This document shows positions 32,241 to 42,239 of a DNA stretch of 64,000 bases, one piece after another; the stretch's first letter is position 1; each line of letters begins with the position of its first letter. Made by a program: the position numbers and the translations under genes. The notes under the pieces were generated by a model. That model ran no database searches. It was given only the letters and a program-made list of their open reading frames with translations, and was not told the DNA's origin. Where the stretch lies: positions 2,420,501 to 2,484,500 of the forward strand of contig JARUPY010000534.1 of assembly GCA_029817715.1 (NCBI GenBank), written 5' to 3'. This stretch comes from Melastoma dodecandrum (Eukaryota; Streptophyta; Magnoliopsida; Myrtales; Melastomataceae).

Positions 32241-34453
32241 ACACCAAACCTAATTTAAGTGCATGCGACTGGCCAAGCTTATCCTCCAATCCACGCTCAA
32301 CGTCAACTTTTAGTTTGGTTTCCTCTTGGTCAAGACCAATATAGGGCATTTCTACAACAGGATAAGAGTTGACACCTCTATTGATGCCCGAAATCTGTGT
32401 AGTTGGACGTATTCATCGGAATGTACGCATTTTATTCGTAAGAATGTCCGGGAAAGGGAACAGGGCTCGCGCATGCCAGGAGAAAGCTAGCGTAACTTTC
32501 AGCAACTGTTTGGTTTGATTCGTGCTGCCAGTATAGATCAGGAAGTACACATTAGCTCTTGAACAATTGTATAATCTTCGTGATTTTGCTATGATTTGCT
32601 CTTTATGTAGACATTAACACAATGAATCATATTTCAATCTGCAAAAATGTTCGGTTTCATTGTTTACAATAAGAAAGACTTTGAAATTTGCAGCATAATC
32701 GGGACAAATCCTACACTCACTGTGAGAAAAACTTGTGGCAACTTGGGAAATTAATATGCATCTTCAATCACATAAAGGCCCATCGGAGACCTGATCAAGT
32801 GCTTCATCCATTGATTGGATCTAAAGATTAGCACCAGTCTGCGTAATCCTTTAGCTCATCCCATTAAGAAGCTCTGCACTGTTGAAAATTTGGATATTTG
32901 TAGAAGATTAATAAGGATTAATAAGAATATGTTACTTGTCTTTCCGAATCGCCAGCCAAGGAAGGACCAGGAACAGCAAGCAACAGACGGTGACCAAGAA
33001 CAACATTCCCCTCCAACAAATCAGCAGGACGCAGCCACCACCTCAGAAATTCCAGCGGCAGCAGAGACGTCCGAGGCGAACCTGCTGCAACAGACAAAAA
33101 GAGTAAGGACGGTGGTCACTGCCAAGGCATCCCCTCCTTCCTCTTCCAAGATACATTTAATTCTGAATATTTTTTCGAAAATAATTAAATTTATTTTAAA
33201 AATACTTGCTCTAAGAATAATATAAAGGTCTCCTGAAATTTGCCTGAAGGTCGACATTATGATCAATCAAGCCAAACAATATTCAGGCTAAAATTGCGAC
33301 GCTTTTGTTGTTCAGTAACCATTTACTGGTATCGTTTTTTTTTTTTAAATAAAATAAAATGACATAGGAGTCCATAAAAAAGGAAAAGTAAGCGTTAGTT
33401 TTTTTAGAGGAAACTACGTTGGATTTTTTATTCTTTTTTTTTAGGAAAATAAGAAAATACTTTTGCTATGAGAGAACAGAAAAACCAATTTTTTAAAATG
33501 TAGGAGGGAAAATAGTTTTTAGATTTTCAATTAAGAAAACAGAAAACGAACCTTTTCTTAAATTCCCAATTTATCGTATGATTTCCGGTCACAATTCACA
33601 TTTGAGAAATACGGAGTAGGAACCAACCACTCACTAATTGCGATGATCTCCAGTTACGAATCAAACTCCTTAAAAGGAAATGATTCTCATATTCCTCATT
33701 TTCCTGTTTTGCTGTCCATCTATCATCTCACCTTCACCCCATTATCACTTCACTCACTCGAACACATGCTTTTGAAATCCACACGCGACTACCACACGAT
33801 TATCCAGATCCCTCCCTCGGGTAAAGCAGAGTAACCCAGGCTTCACCGCCACCAAGGAATAATCAAATGCGTTAAGGATGCAGTGAAAAATACCCCCCCG
33901 CCTATGAATGCGATTAGAAGGATGCAAAGAATAACAGAGGATCAGCGCTTGAGAACTGGCAATCTTTTGACGTACTACTACTAATCACATCATCGTCATA
34001 TCCCAATCCCCATACAAATAACAAATGATGAAAAATATATCTTCCTTTTCATAATAGACCCCAAGCCTTTTACCAAGAGCGTGTAAAGAATCAACAGAGC
34101 TAAGCATACGAAGAAAGGCCAAACAAAACAAGTTTGACAGTAATTAAGGAACTAAAGCCGTAAATATATATATGTTATATATATATATAATCCCCAAAAG
34201 CAAAAGGGTAATCCTGGGGCCTGAGTTTACCTTGAAACCCACAATGCCATTTTGAGTTTTTCCTAGTTTCTGCTTGTAATAGAATAATAAGAATTGATAC
34301 AAATGAATGTTCCTTTCCCAAGTGATTAAGTTTCTTCTTCACCAGCATGACCACCCGATGTTATCTTCTTCGCCACCATAAAACTCGAGCCCTCCCCAAA
34401 AAACGTTAGTTACCAAGTCGTATCAGCGTGTATATGACCAGCCAAAGCGCCCC
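32241..34453. other. Intergenic region, no gene recognised
   Basis: About 2.2 kb between element 2 and the zinc-finger gene. A minus-strand open frame of about 50 residues (roughly 32398-32239, containing SYPVVEMPYIGLDQEE) ends exactly at the insertion site, and a plus-strand frame (32815-33225) is Gln/Thr-rich. Neither matches a family I know. AT-rich homopolymers fill 33330-33560. An AT dinucleotide run lies at about 34162-34190. The last 300 bp are probably the 3' untranslated region of the zinc-finger gene. Confidence 0.5.
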
Positions 34454-36568
34454 CTAGTTCTGCTGAGCCACAAGCTGATCGAGCTGCATCTGCTCAATCC
34501 ATGCCCCTAACACTGAATGATCCACCGATTCCATATGCAAGCCCATCATCGGAATCTCACCGGATGAGGCTGCAGCCGCAGAAATGCTGGAAAGAGATGC
34601 TGAGGTTGCTTCCTTGATCTCCCCAGGAGATTCTCTGACGAGTGACTGCACCCATGAAAGATCAGGCTCTTCCCCATTGTTTCCCAGCTCAAACGAATTT
34701 GACCTGTGCAGCCGACCAAGCTCATCTGTGCTCACAGCCCAGTCCAGCTTCCCATTCGAAGATCCCCACTTTGACCAAGAGTTCCCCACAGGGGAACCCA
34801 CAACGGCAGATGAGTTTGAGCCGAGCTCGCGAGAGCTCAAGCCCCGCAACTGTTGCTTCTCCCGTTGAGCTAAAACAGACAGACGAGAACTCAGAGGGGA
34901 TATGGGCTCCATGTTCCTTGGAGAAATCCTCCCAGAAGAAGTGACACCAAAAGAAGCTTGCAATAATGGATGATCCACACTTCTAGGAGAGAATGTTGTA
35001 TTGATCGGCGACAACATGCTCTGATGCTGCTGAAACTGATTGATGACACCCGACTTGTGTGTGGGCGAGAAAATAGAAGAATCCAGTCCCTGACCAGCAT
35101 AGCGAGGGGAAGACCCCTCGGCAGAGAATAGATCGTCAAGATTTGAGGGGTTCATGGTTTTCATCCGACCAGAACGATGCAATGAATTGGCAGCAATGGA
35201 TGATTGGGACAGAACAGAAAGCTCACTGAGGAGCTGCTGATGCTGCACATCGAAATCTGACAACTCAAAATCATCCACTGGTATATCCCTTGCATTCAGC
35301 GAGGACCTCAAACGGCTTGACAGAAGATTGCCTCCTGACAGGTGCAAATTTGGCACATTCTGCTGAGACCAAGTGACAGAAGAATGGGACATGCCATTAG
35401 CAGAGGGAGACATCGGTGGAGTGAAAGGTGAGGGAGACATCACGTTTACTGAAGAAGGAGAGCAAGGAAGCACACTCAGCGCCGCAGAAAAGTCCATGGC
35501 AGAAGCACCAGAGGCACCGGAACGAGGAGATGGCACAGCAGAACCAGTCGAGACATACAATGGACGCAGCTCCTGATCAGTGTGGGCAAAAAAGCAGACC
35601 CTTCGGGCACAACCAGTGCCATCCTTGCATAACCTGGTGCGATACTGTGCAGGATGAAGCCAGCACTCAAAAACACCATGAGCATATTCACACATATCCC
35701 CTCGCCTGCAAGCACCTTTCCTAAAATCAGGGCAAGGGACACAGCTATAATGAAACTTCCTTGGATCCCTTCTACGTGCATTCTCACCAGGATGAACAAA
35801 AGGACACTCTGTCCAATCATGGGAATAGGCTCGTGAACACGGGCGCACCTTGAAAGAGTACATCCGGAATTCATCGGTGGAGTATATACTATTCTTGATA
35901 TCTGGAAGAGATGCATCGATTGGATATTCCCTCGTCTCTGTAACTGAGGAAACAGGAAGATCAACGTTCACTTTCAAGTTCTTTGGAGAAGAAACAACAA
36001 GAGATGCAGGGGAACCATTTTCTGGCAAAGGGGATAGAGGAGGAGATACTGAATTGGAGTTTGCTATGTTTATCCTTAGATTTCGCGGAACAATGGACCC
36101 TTCAGGGGATAAAATTTCCTCCAGGGCAAGTTTCATGTTCATGAGGACAGGAGGGACAACAATGACATCTACCGGCCGATGACCTCGGGCATCTGTCTGG
36201 TTAGGGTCCGCCCCGGCAGCAATAAGCACCTTCACAACATCCACTGCATTAAGAGCCCCACCAGAAGCAGCACAGTGAAGAGCAGTGACTTTTTCCAACC
36301 CGCATGTTCGGTTCACATCAGCATCGGAGACGGCAAGAATAAGTTTCACAACATTGATGCTCCCATACATTGCAGACACCATCAAGGGGGTCCTGTGATC
36401 ATTGATCATCTGCTTCGTTCCCTTCTGGCGACCATACCATAACCCAATCTCATCAATGCACAATGGATCGCACTCGATGCATCGTTTGAAGCCTTCAACG
36501 TCATTGACAGCGGCGAGCTCAAGCAGGCTCGCAAAAACATCTTCAGTCTGAATGGCGAGGTGACTCAT
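34454..36568 (-). CDS. Ankyrin-repeat, arginine-rich tandem CCCH zinc-finger protein (OXS2/C3H30-like)
   Basis: One uninterrupted frame of 704 residues. The N-terminal part (about 10-155) holds ankyrin-like repeats (DHRTPLMVSAMYGSINVVKLI; TALHCAASGG; VLIAAGADPNQTDARGHRPVD). A central RR-TZF module follows: Cys-X5-His-X4-Cys-X3-His (CSRAYSHDWTECPFVH), Cys-X7-Cys-X5-Cys-X3-His (CPDFRKGACRRGDMCEYAH) and Cys-X5-Cys-X4-Cys-X3-His (CKDGTGCARRVCFFAH). The C-terminal half is Ser/Pro-rich and ends with the conserved SWVQSLVRESP and LGAWIEQMQLDQLVAQQ blocks typical of the C3H29/30/56/66 group. Family members bind RNA or DNA, shuttle between cytoplasm and nucleus, and act in salt, oxidative-stress and hormone responses. 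The intronless CDS is normal for the group. Assignment to the OXS2 subgroup is from overall resemblance. Confidence 0.92.
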   Translation of the reverse strand: MSHLAIQTEDVFASLLELAAVNDVEGFKRCIECDPLCIDEIGLWYGRQKGTKQMINDHRTPLMVSAMYGSINVVKLILAVSDADVNRTCGLEKVTALHCAASGGALNAVDVVKVLIAAGADPNQTDARGHRPVDVIVVPPVLMNMKLALEEILSPEGSIVPRNLRINIANSNSVSPPLSPLPENGSPASLVVSSPKNLKVNVDLPVSSVTETREYPIDASLPDIKNSIYSTDEFRMYSFKVRPCSRAYSHDWTECPFVHPGENARRRDPRKFHYSCVPCPDFRKGACRRGDMCEYAHGVFECWLHPAQYRTRLCKDGTGCARRVCFFAHTDQELRPLYVSTGSAVPSPRSGASGASAMDFSAALSVLPCSPSSVNVMSPSPFTPPMSPSANGMSHSSVTWSQQNVPNLHLSGGNLLSSRLRSSLNARDIPVDDFELSDFDVQHQQLLSELSVLSQSSIAANSLHRSGRMKTMNPSNLDDLFSAEGSSPRYAGQGLDSSIFSPTHKSGVINQFQQHQSMLSPINTTFSPRSVDHPLLQASFGVTSSGRISPRNMEPISPLSSRLSVLAQREKQQLRGLSSRELGSNSSAVVGSPVGNSWSKWGSSNGKLDWAVSTDELGRLHRSNSFELGNNGEEPDLSWVQSLVRESPGEIKEATSASLSSISAAAASSGEIPMMGLHMESVDHSVLGAWIEQMQLDQLVAQQN

Positions 36569-36691
36569 AGCTCAAATTTGTCTTCTCAACCAATAGAAAT
36601 ACAAAGTCAGTATCCACGATACAAGAAGAATGATGGTCTGATTACAGGTAATCAAATTACTCTCTTTCTTGTCAGCTGGAAGAGACAAATC

Positions 36692-37327
36692 CTGTCCAGA
36701 AGAAAATTTGATTTAAATTAGCATCCTCGGAAGGAAACATTAGCACCCTCGGAGGAAAATAACCGAAGGGTCAAATATGCAAATTGCCCAACATGGCATG
36801 TATACAGATTATGCAGAAGGAAGGAAACTTAGAAACAACACCGGATAAGCACGCAAATCAAGAACATCAATCTAGAGCCAACGATCTTTAAAAATGAAAA
36901 CGTAAATTCAATTTAAGACTGGGAAACCAATTTGACAGAGCCATTGAGCTTCTATATGACTCGGCAGAGCCAGGTGCAAAGCAACCGACCGCAATAAGCT
37001 CTTGATTGCTCGGAAGGGCCCGACCATCACCAAGGTAAGGAGAATATAAATAGTAAATCCATTTCTTTCAGTTGAAACTCATTGCAATATAAACACCATA
37101 CGTAGTAGAAGCACACGATCATCTCAGGAGCTTGCATTTAACCTACCAGAAACAAAGGGATAAAAACCTAGGGCGAGTGTCTCGTCCTCAAAACCTAAAA
37201 CTGAAGCAAAAACCCTTCCATGTCGTCCAGCAATCGGGGAGACAAAATAAATAAACTAAAATAAACGAACCCCAACCAAAAAAAAAAAAACGAAAAACAA
37301 AGAAACATTACAAACCAGAAAACTTAC
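36692..37327 (-). other. Probable 5'-untranslated-region intron of the zinc-finger gene
   Basis: On the minus strand a GGTAAGT donor at 37328-37322 and a pyrimidine-rich acceptor ending TTCTTCTGGACAG at 36692 would define a 636-bp leader intron. No coding sequence is interrupted. The choice of acceptor is not certain. Confidence 0.45.
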
Positions 37328-37462
37328 CATCCTGCGGTAATAACCCATTAACAAATCAGACTATGACCCACGGCGGATAGATCAAAACTTCAGCAAACCC
37401 AATTCCCAACCAAACTATTGGGAAATAGTCCCAAACCGAATAGAGATTGACCTGGGCCAACG

Positions 37463-37470
37463 TATATATA
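37463..37470 (-). promoter_or_regulatory. Candidate TATA box of the zinc-finger gene
   Basis: TATATATA in a C/G-flanked context, about 140 bp upstream of the proposed leader-intron donor. It is the best TATA-like site on the minus strand in this region. Confidence 0.45.
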
Positions 37471-38259
37471 GAGTTGAGACCATTTATTAACTTTTAAGTG
37501 AAGGGAAGCCGACACGATCTTCACCTAATTGCTGGCTTTTCGGTGTCGGGCAACCCGACGTGATTTCTAACACAAACCAAACAACAGAAAAACTGAAGAT
37601 TAACCCCGCCCGAACAAAAGGAGGGAGAGCGGAAAGTCCAAAAATGGAAGAACCCCCTGCATGTGACTCCGAATCAAAAAATCCTAACAAAAGCAAGTAC
37701 AAGAGAGAGGACGATCAAAAACCAAAATCTCACCTGCCAACGCCCATAATCTAAGCAGATTCCCAGAGTTTTGAGTCTTTGCAAAGATCTATATTAGTTC
37801 CTAGCTAACAAACTCCCCCCCCCCCCCTCCCCCCAACAAAAATCAAAAGTACTCATCAGCTTCACAGTGACAACGCATTGAGAACCCAACCCGACTCCAA
37901 CTCCAACTCCAACATACCCACAGAAAGAAGGTGAGGAGACAGGCCTTTCTATCTCATCAAGGGAAGATCACCACAGGGGGGGATGAAATGGAAAAGAGAC
38001 CAGACAAAAGACCGATGATAAAAAGGCAAACGCCGCCAAGAATGGGAGGAGAAACCGGAGAGATTTGTGAAGCCGACCCTTTCCCTTTGACCTCCCCCCG
38101 TCAACTCTATTTCGTAAGTAAAATAATAATAAGCACCCTCGATTAAAAATAGAAAAAGTAATCATAAAATCCTGTCATAGGGCGGGGGGTGGGCAGGCCA
38201 TGGCGCACTGGAGCTTTGTTCCTTTATGATCGCCGAATGACACACTTTTCAAATTAATT
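37471..38259. other. Upstream region of the zinc-finger gene, no gene seen
   Basis: Contains a 13-base C tract (37815-37827) followed by CCCCC, and purine-rich stretches (37560-37720). Small frames here are low-complexity Lys/Pro and are not supported as genes. Confidence 0.5.
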
Positions 38260-39340
38260 TAGTAACTAATCCATCAAAGTCGGCCTTACGAGGTCGACTT
38301 TGGTCATCAAAAAAGTCGATCTTACAAAGGCCTCTCTACACTTAGTAAAAAAAAAAAAAATTTTAATGGTCATTCATACGAGGAAAGTCGGCGTTACAAA
38401 GGCCGACTTCCTCGATTATTTTTCCCTTTTTTTTAATTCAAAGGGGAAAAAAAGTATTTAATGGGAAGTCGGCCTTATAAGGCCGACTTCCTCCTCTAGG
38501 CAAATTTTTTTTTTTTTTTAATTAGAAGGCAAAAAAAAATTAAGTCGGCCTTACAAAGGCCGACTTCCTTCATGAGGCATCCCAGACTTCGTTTGCCAAA
38601 ATTTTTTCCAAATGCGATGAAGTCGGCCTTTGTAAGGCCGACTTTCGTTCTGGAAAACCGAAGTCGGCCTTACAAAGGCCGACTTTGATGGGTTAGTTGG
38701 CGAATTATTTTCAATACTGCGTCATTTGGCGAAATATTTCGCCAAATGACGTCATAAAGGCACAAAGCTCCTACTGACTGAACCATCCTTTAAGAAGCAT
38801 TTTATTGTCATCGGCCAAGTGATTGTTAATGGTAAAGCAATCTTTTTCTTTACATTGGAATTGTCTCCCGAACCCGGCGTCAGAACAAGGGAGGGTCAGT
38901 TTGGTAATTTCAAAAAAGGACAAGGGGGCTCTGTAACGTAGTGAAGTGGACGCATGGCATTGGCCTCGCAAGATCTCGTAAAGAGTTCCTTTTTTAATGG
39001 TATATTTTGTTCCTTAATGTTCGCCAAACGACGCATTAATTTTCTAAATTTGCGTACTAACTCACCAAAGTCGGCCTTATATAAAAGCCGACTTCGGTCA
39101 TCAAAGAAGTCGGATTTTGTAAGGCCGACTTCAGTCTTGGCGAATGTAAGGCCGACTTTCTCGTGTGAATATTTTTTTTTTTTGTCTTTGAATAAAAAAA
39201 AATGCATAAGTAAGGCTTACTTCCTCGTGTGAATTTTTTTTTTTTACCTTCTAAAAAAATATAAAGCCGACTTCCTCGTATGAATGACTATTGAATTTAT
39301 TTTTTTTTTACTAAATATACAAAGGTCGACTTCGATGAAT
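38260..39340. repeat. Array of short palindromes with core AAGTCGGCCTT...AAGGCCGACTT
   Basis: At least eight hairpin units share the arm AAGTCGGCC and its complement with a loop of 4-10 bases, for example 38465-38490 (perfect 26-bp palindrome GAAGTCGGCCTTA/TAAGGCCGACTTC), about 38541-38567, 38619-38645, 38660-38686, 39068-39094 and 39106-39132. Units are separated by poly-A/T tracts and by GCGTCATTTGGCGAA-type sequence. A non-palindromic insert (about 38760-39000) splits the array. No coding sequence was found. Confidence 0.85.
38721..38750. repeat. Perfect 30-bp palindrome
   Basis: GTCATTTGGCGAAAT is followed directly by its exact reverse complement, with no loop. Related single arms (GGCGAA, TTCGCCAAACGACG) occur at about 39010-39035, so it belongs to the surrounding repeat system. 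Confidence 0.95.
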
Positions 39341-40255
39341 TAGTACACGAAATAACGTCATTAAAGAACAAAACTCGGACGAGGGGTGACGTCGTCTTCA
39401 GTGACTGCCTTGTGGACGGACAGGGGCCTCCTTATCCCTTGCCACGTCATGTCGGACAATGGACCCTCCTTTGTCCTTTTTTTATATTTGTTGTAATAAA
39501 TAAATAAAGAGGGATAAAACTTGGGCCGGTTTCGACCTGGGGGTGACAGGAAATTTAGGTTACCGGATCTAAGGGGGGGGGGGGGGGGAAGGGGGGGTGC
39601 TACGGGCGTGTGATGAAGATTTAACGAGATTGGATTCCTCCTTGGGAAATGGTTGAAGTCCGCCAATGAGAAACTAAAACAATATCAACTTCCACCATCT
39701 AATAAACCAAAAGAATAAAAACTAAAGTAGAGGGATAAAAAGATCACAGTTACGCTGATGAAAAAGGTCGTTGGAAGGGGTTTACTATGTTTGTTGGATC
39801 CATAAAGCCCGGGTAATTTAGTTAGAGGCTGTTAAAAAGGGCTCTCTCTCGGTTGAGACGAACTTAACAATGACAAGGCCACTAGCCCAGTCCCCGTAAC
39901 TTCCTAATTCCCATATCAAAAACAGAAACCTTTCCCGGTTCAATTGGCATCACCTGTCTCCTCGTGGCGTCACCGATTACGAGCCTGAAACAACCGTGGA
40001 CATGAAGAAATGATCAAATGCGAGGATGAAGTGACGGAGAAGAGGGAGAACTTGTCACAACGACCTTACTTTTTCCATCCTCGTCTGAAAAATTTCACCG
40101 TTAATCAACTACAGAAATCACCGATTCTACCACTAATTTCTTCTGTGCGTGTCCCCTCGTCTGGCTTTTTATTGGGCTTTATCCCACGGCCCTTCTAGTT
40201 TCACTCGTAGCTGCATGTGAGAGAGTGAAGACGTGGCTGACCCGCAAAGCCTGAT

Positions 40256-40425
40256 GCTTTGTTTGGAAGCCATGAAAAAGAAAGGAAAAGAAAAGAGTTT
40301 ATAGGATATGGGACACATGGACGGCTAAGATCGATCGAAGAATTTGGAAAATCAATCTCAACCGTCCACGTGTCACATATTCTAAAAACCTTTTTTTTTT
40401 TTTTTTTTCAGTTTCCAAACAAAGC
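40256..40425. mobile_element. Fold-back MITE of about 170 bp
   Basis: The left arm begins GCTTTGTTTGGAA and the right arm ends TTTCCAAACAAAGC. Inside, ATATGGGACACATGGACGG pairs imperfectly with CCGTCCACGTGTCACATAT, so about 70 bases on each side can pair. There is no coding capacity. No clear target-site duplication was identified, so the superfamily is open. Confidence 0.65.
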
Positions 40426-40904
40426 CTAAAAGAAAAAGTTGCGAGAGGAGAGGGACAAAAGTTGGAAAACGACAACAGAGAGGAGGCGGAGCACTGAACG
40501 AGGTACGTACGTAACACGTGTGCCAATTTTATTTGCATTTTTGGGGAGGGGAAAATGAAAAACGTCGGGTCATTCGCCCTTCAGCTGATGGTGATTGCGA
40601 CAACCTTTGATTTGTCCTCATTCCCCCCTCCCCCGACCCAATCTCTTTCGGCCGACACAAAATCCCCCTTCAGATAATAATGATACGCCTCGAGTTTGAT
40701 CCCGACAACCACTCCGCCTGCCTTGACTATGTTATAAATTTAAACGTATTCACATGCGCTGTAATAATTTATTTAAATAAAATTTTGAAAAAAGAAGGTT
40801 AACGAAGATGGGCTTAATCTTGTGTGTTCCCAAAGAGCAATTCGAATTATTGACACCGAGGCGATTGACATGCAAGTGAACGTAGCCCTTCACGAAACAT
40901 GAGA

Positions 40905-40930
40905 GGGGGGGGGGGGGGGGGGGGGGGGGG
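40905..40930 (+). repeat. Poly-G tract, 26 bases
   Basis: Twenty-six G residues about 390 bp upstream of the remorin start codon, like tracts upstream of the P450 and the divergent gene pair. Confidence 0.9.
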
Positions 40931-41319
40931 CATGCTTGTTGCAGCATGCATGGAATTTGGTCCAGTTGTGGGGAGTCGCAGACTCTGATCTAACTCCATG
41001 GCATGCAATGCGTGACCAGTGGGTTAAACAACACTACAATTGAAAATACTTTGGTTCTTTGGAAAGTTCGGGAGTACAATAATTGATGCGGGTTCCGTCA
41101 GGATTATCACTCACTGAAGTAAAGATAATTAAATTCGATCGAGAGTTGGGTCCCAGCGGTGAGCAGGAGGCCAAGCGCCAACGCATTATTGGATGATTAA
41201 TTAACGAAGGACCCTGAGTGACTTCCATCAATTAAGAGAAGAACAAGTTCGTCACGCAAAATCAAAATTCCCCGCTCTTAATCTTTCTGTTGTTTGTTTG
41301 GTAGACGTTCGTCTCCGGG

Positions 41320-42239
41320 ATGAGCTCCCGTGATCTTCAGGCCGTGGAGGTGAGGGACATCCATGTCCTCGCTCCCCAGCGCCCTCCCCCTCCTCCTCCT
41401 CCTCCTCCTCCTCCTCCCGCTCCAGCGTGGGAAACGTCTTCCTCCACCGCTTCCGTGTCCAGTGAGAACTTCACCACCATGAGCCGAGAGTTCAACGCGC
41501 TTGTCCTTGCCGGATCCGCCATCAACTCCAACCCTCCCCCCCGCGACACTTCTGCTGCCAACAACTACCTCTTGCCTTACCCCGGTAGCCCGGATAACTC
41601 GAACCTAGAGAGGATCAGGGAAGAGCAGGGGGTGGAGGAGGAGACTAACCCCCTGGCGATTGTTCCGGACAGTGATCCTATTTATAGCGACACCCGTAAT
41701 AACATCCCTCAGAGACATGGAGAGGTAGGAGGCAGCGACGGCATCATGGGGATGTCAACGTCGGTCCAGAGGGTGAAGGAGGAGGAGGTGGAGGCGAAGA
41801 TCAGCGCGTGGCAGAACTCGAAGGTCGCGAAGCTCAACAACCGATTCAAGAGGGAGGACGCAATCATTGGTGGATGGGAAAACGAGCAGGTCCAGAAGGC
41901 CACCTCTTCCTTTAAGAAGATCGAGGTATAAAATAGCTTCACTCTCGGCCTTTGTTCACCTTAGAACTTCTTCACTTGAACGGGAGAATACGGATAAGGA
42001 GAACAGAGTGGGCTTATTGTTGCTTCCCTTGAATAAACATTTGACAGAGGAAATTGGAGGAGAGGAGGGCGAGGGCGATGGAGAAGATGCAGAACGAGGT
42101 GGCAAAGGCGAGGAGGAAGGCGGAAGAGAAGAGGGCAACTGCGGAGGCGAGCAGGGGAACGAAGGTGGCTCGGGTCGTAGAGCTGGCCAACCTCATGAGG
42201 GCAGTGGGCAGGCCTCCTGCCAAGAGGTCCTTCTTTTGA
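41320..42239 (+). CDS. REM4: Remorin, group 4
   Basis: Two exons, 41320-41925 and 42048-42239, joined in phase 0 (...TSSFKKIE to RKLEERRARAMEKM), give 265 residues. The N-terminal half is disordered and carries twelve consecutive prolines encoded by a CCT/CCC repeat. From about residue 160 the conserved remorin C-terminal region begins (EAKISAWQNSKVAKLNNRFK, KREDAIIGGWENEQV) and continues as a Lys/Glu/Arg-rich coiled coil to ANLMRAVGRPPAKRSFF. The ending in RSFF and the KREDAIIxGWE block are those of group 4 remorins. Remorins bind the inner face of the plasma membrane in nanodomains through the coiled-coil tail and act in signalling and pathogen responses; group 4 members interact with SnRK1 in Arabidopsis. 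The intron at the KIE/RKLEE junction is typical. Confidence 0.93.

Larger units (their letters stand above)
39341..41319. other. Intergenic region upstream of the remorin gene
   Basis: No gene was recognised. It holds a 16-base G tract (39573-39588), a hairpin MITE (40256-40425), a CACGTG motif (40516-40521, in AACACGTGTG) and a 26-base G tract (40905-40930). The last part should contain the remorin promoter. Confidence 0.5.

Noticed and set aside
32815..33225. Plus-strand frame of 136 codons before the zinc-finger gene
   Set aside because: Gln/Thr/Ala-rich without a recognised domain; codon pattern does not resemble neighbouring genes and the end runs into AT-rich sequence.
35373..36442. 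Several plus-strand frames opposite the zinc-finger gene
   Set aside because: All are antisense shadows of the 704-residue frame with its clear ankyrin and CCCH motifs.
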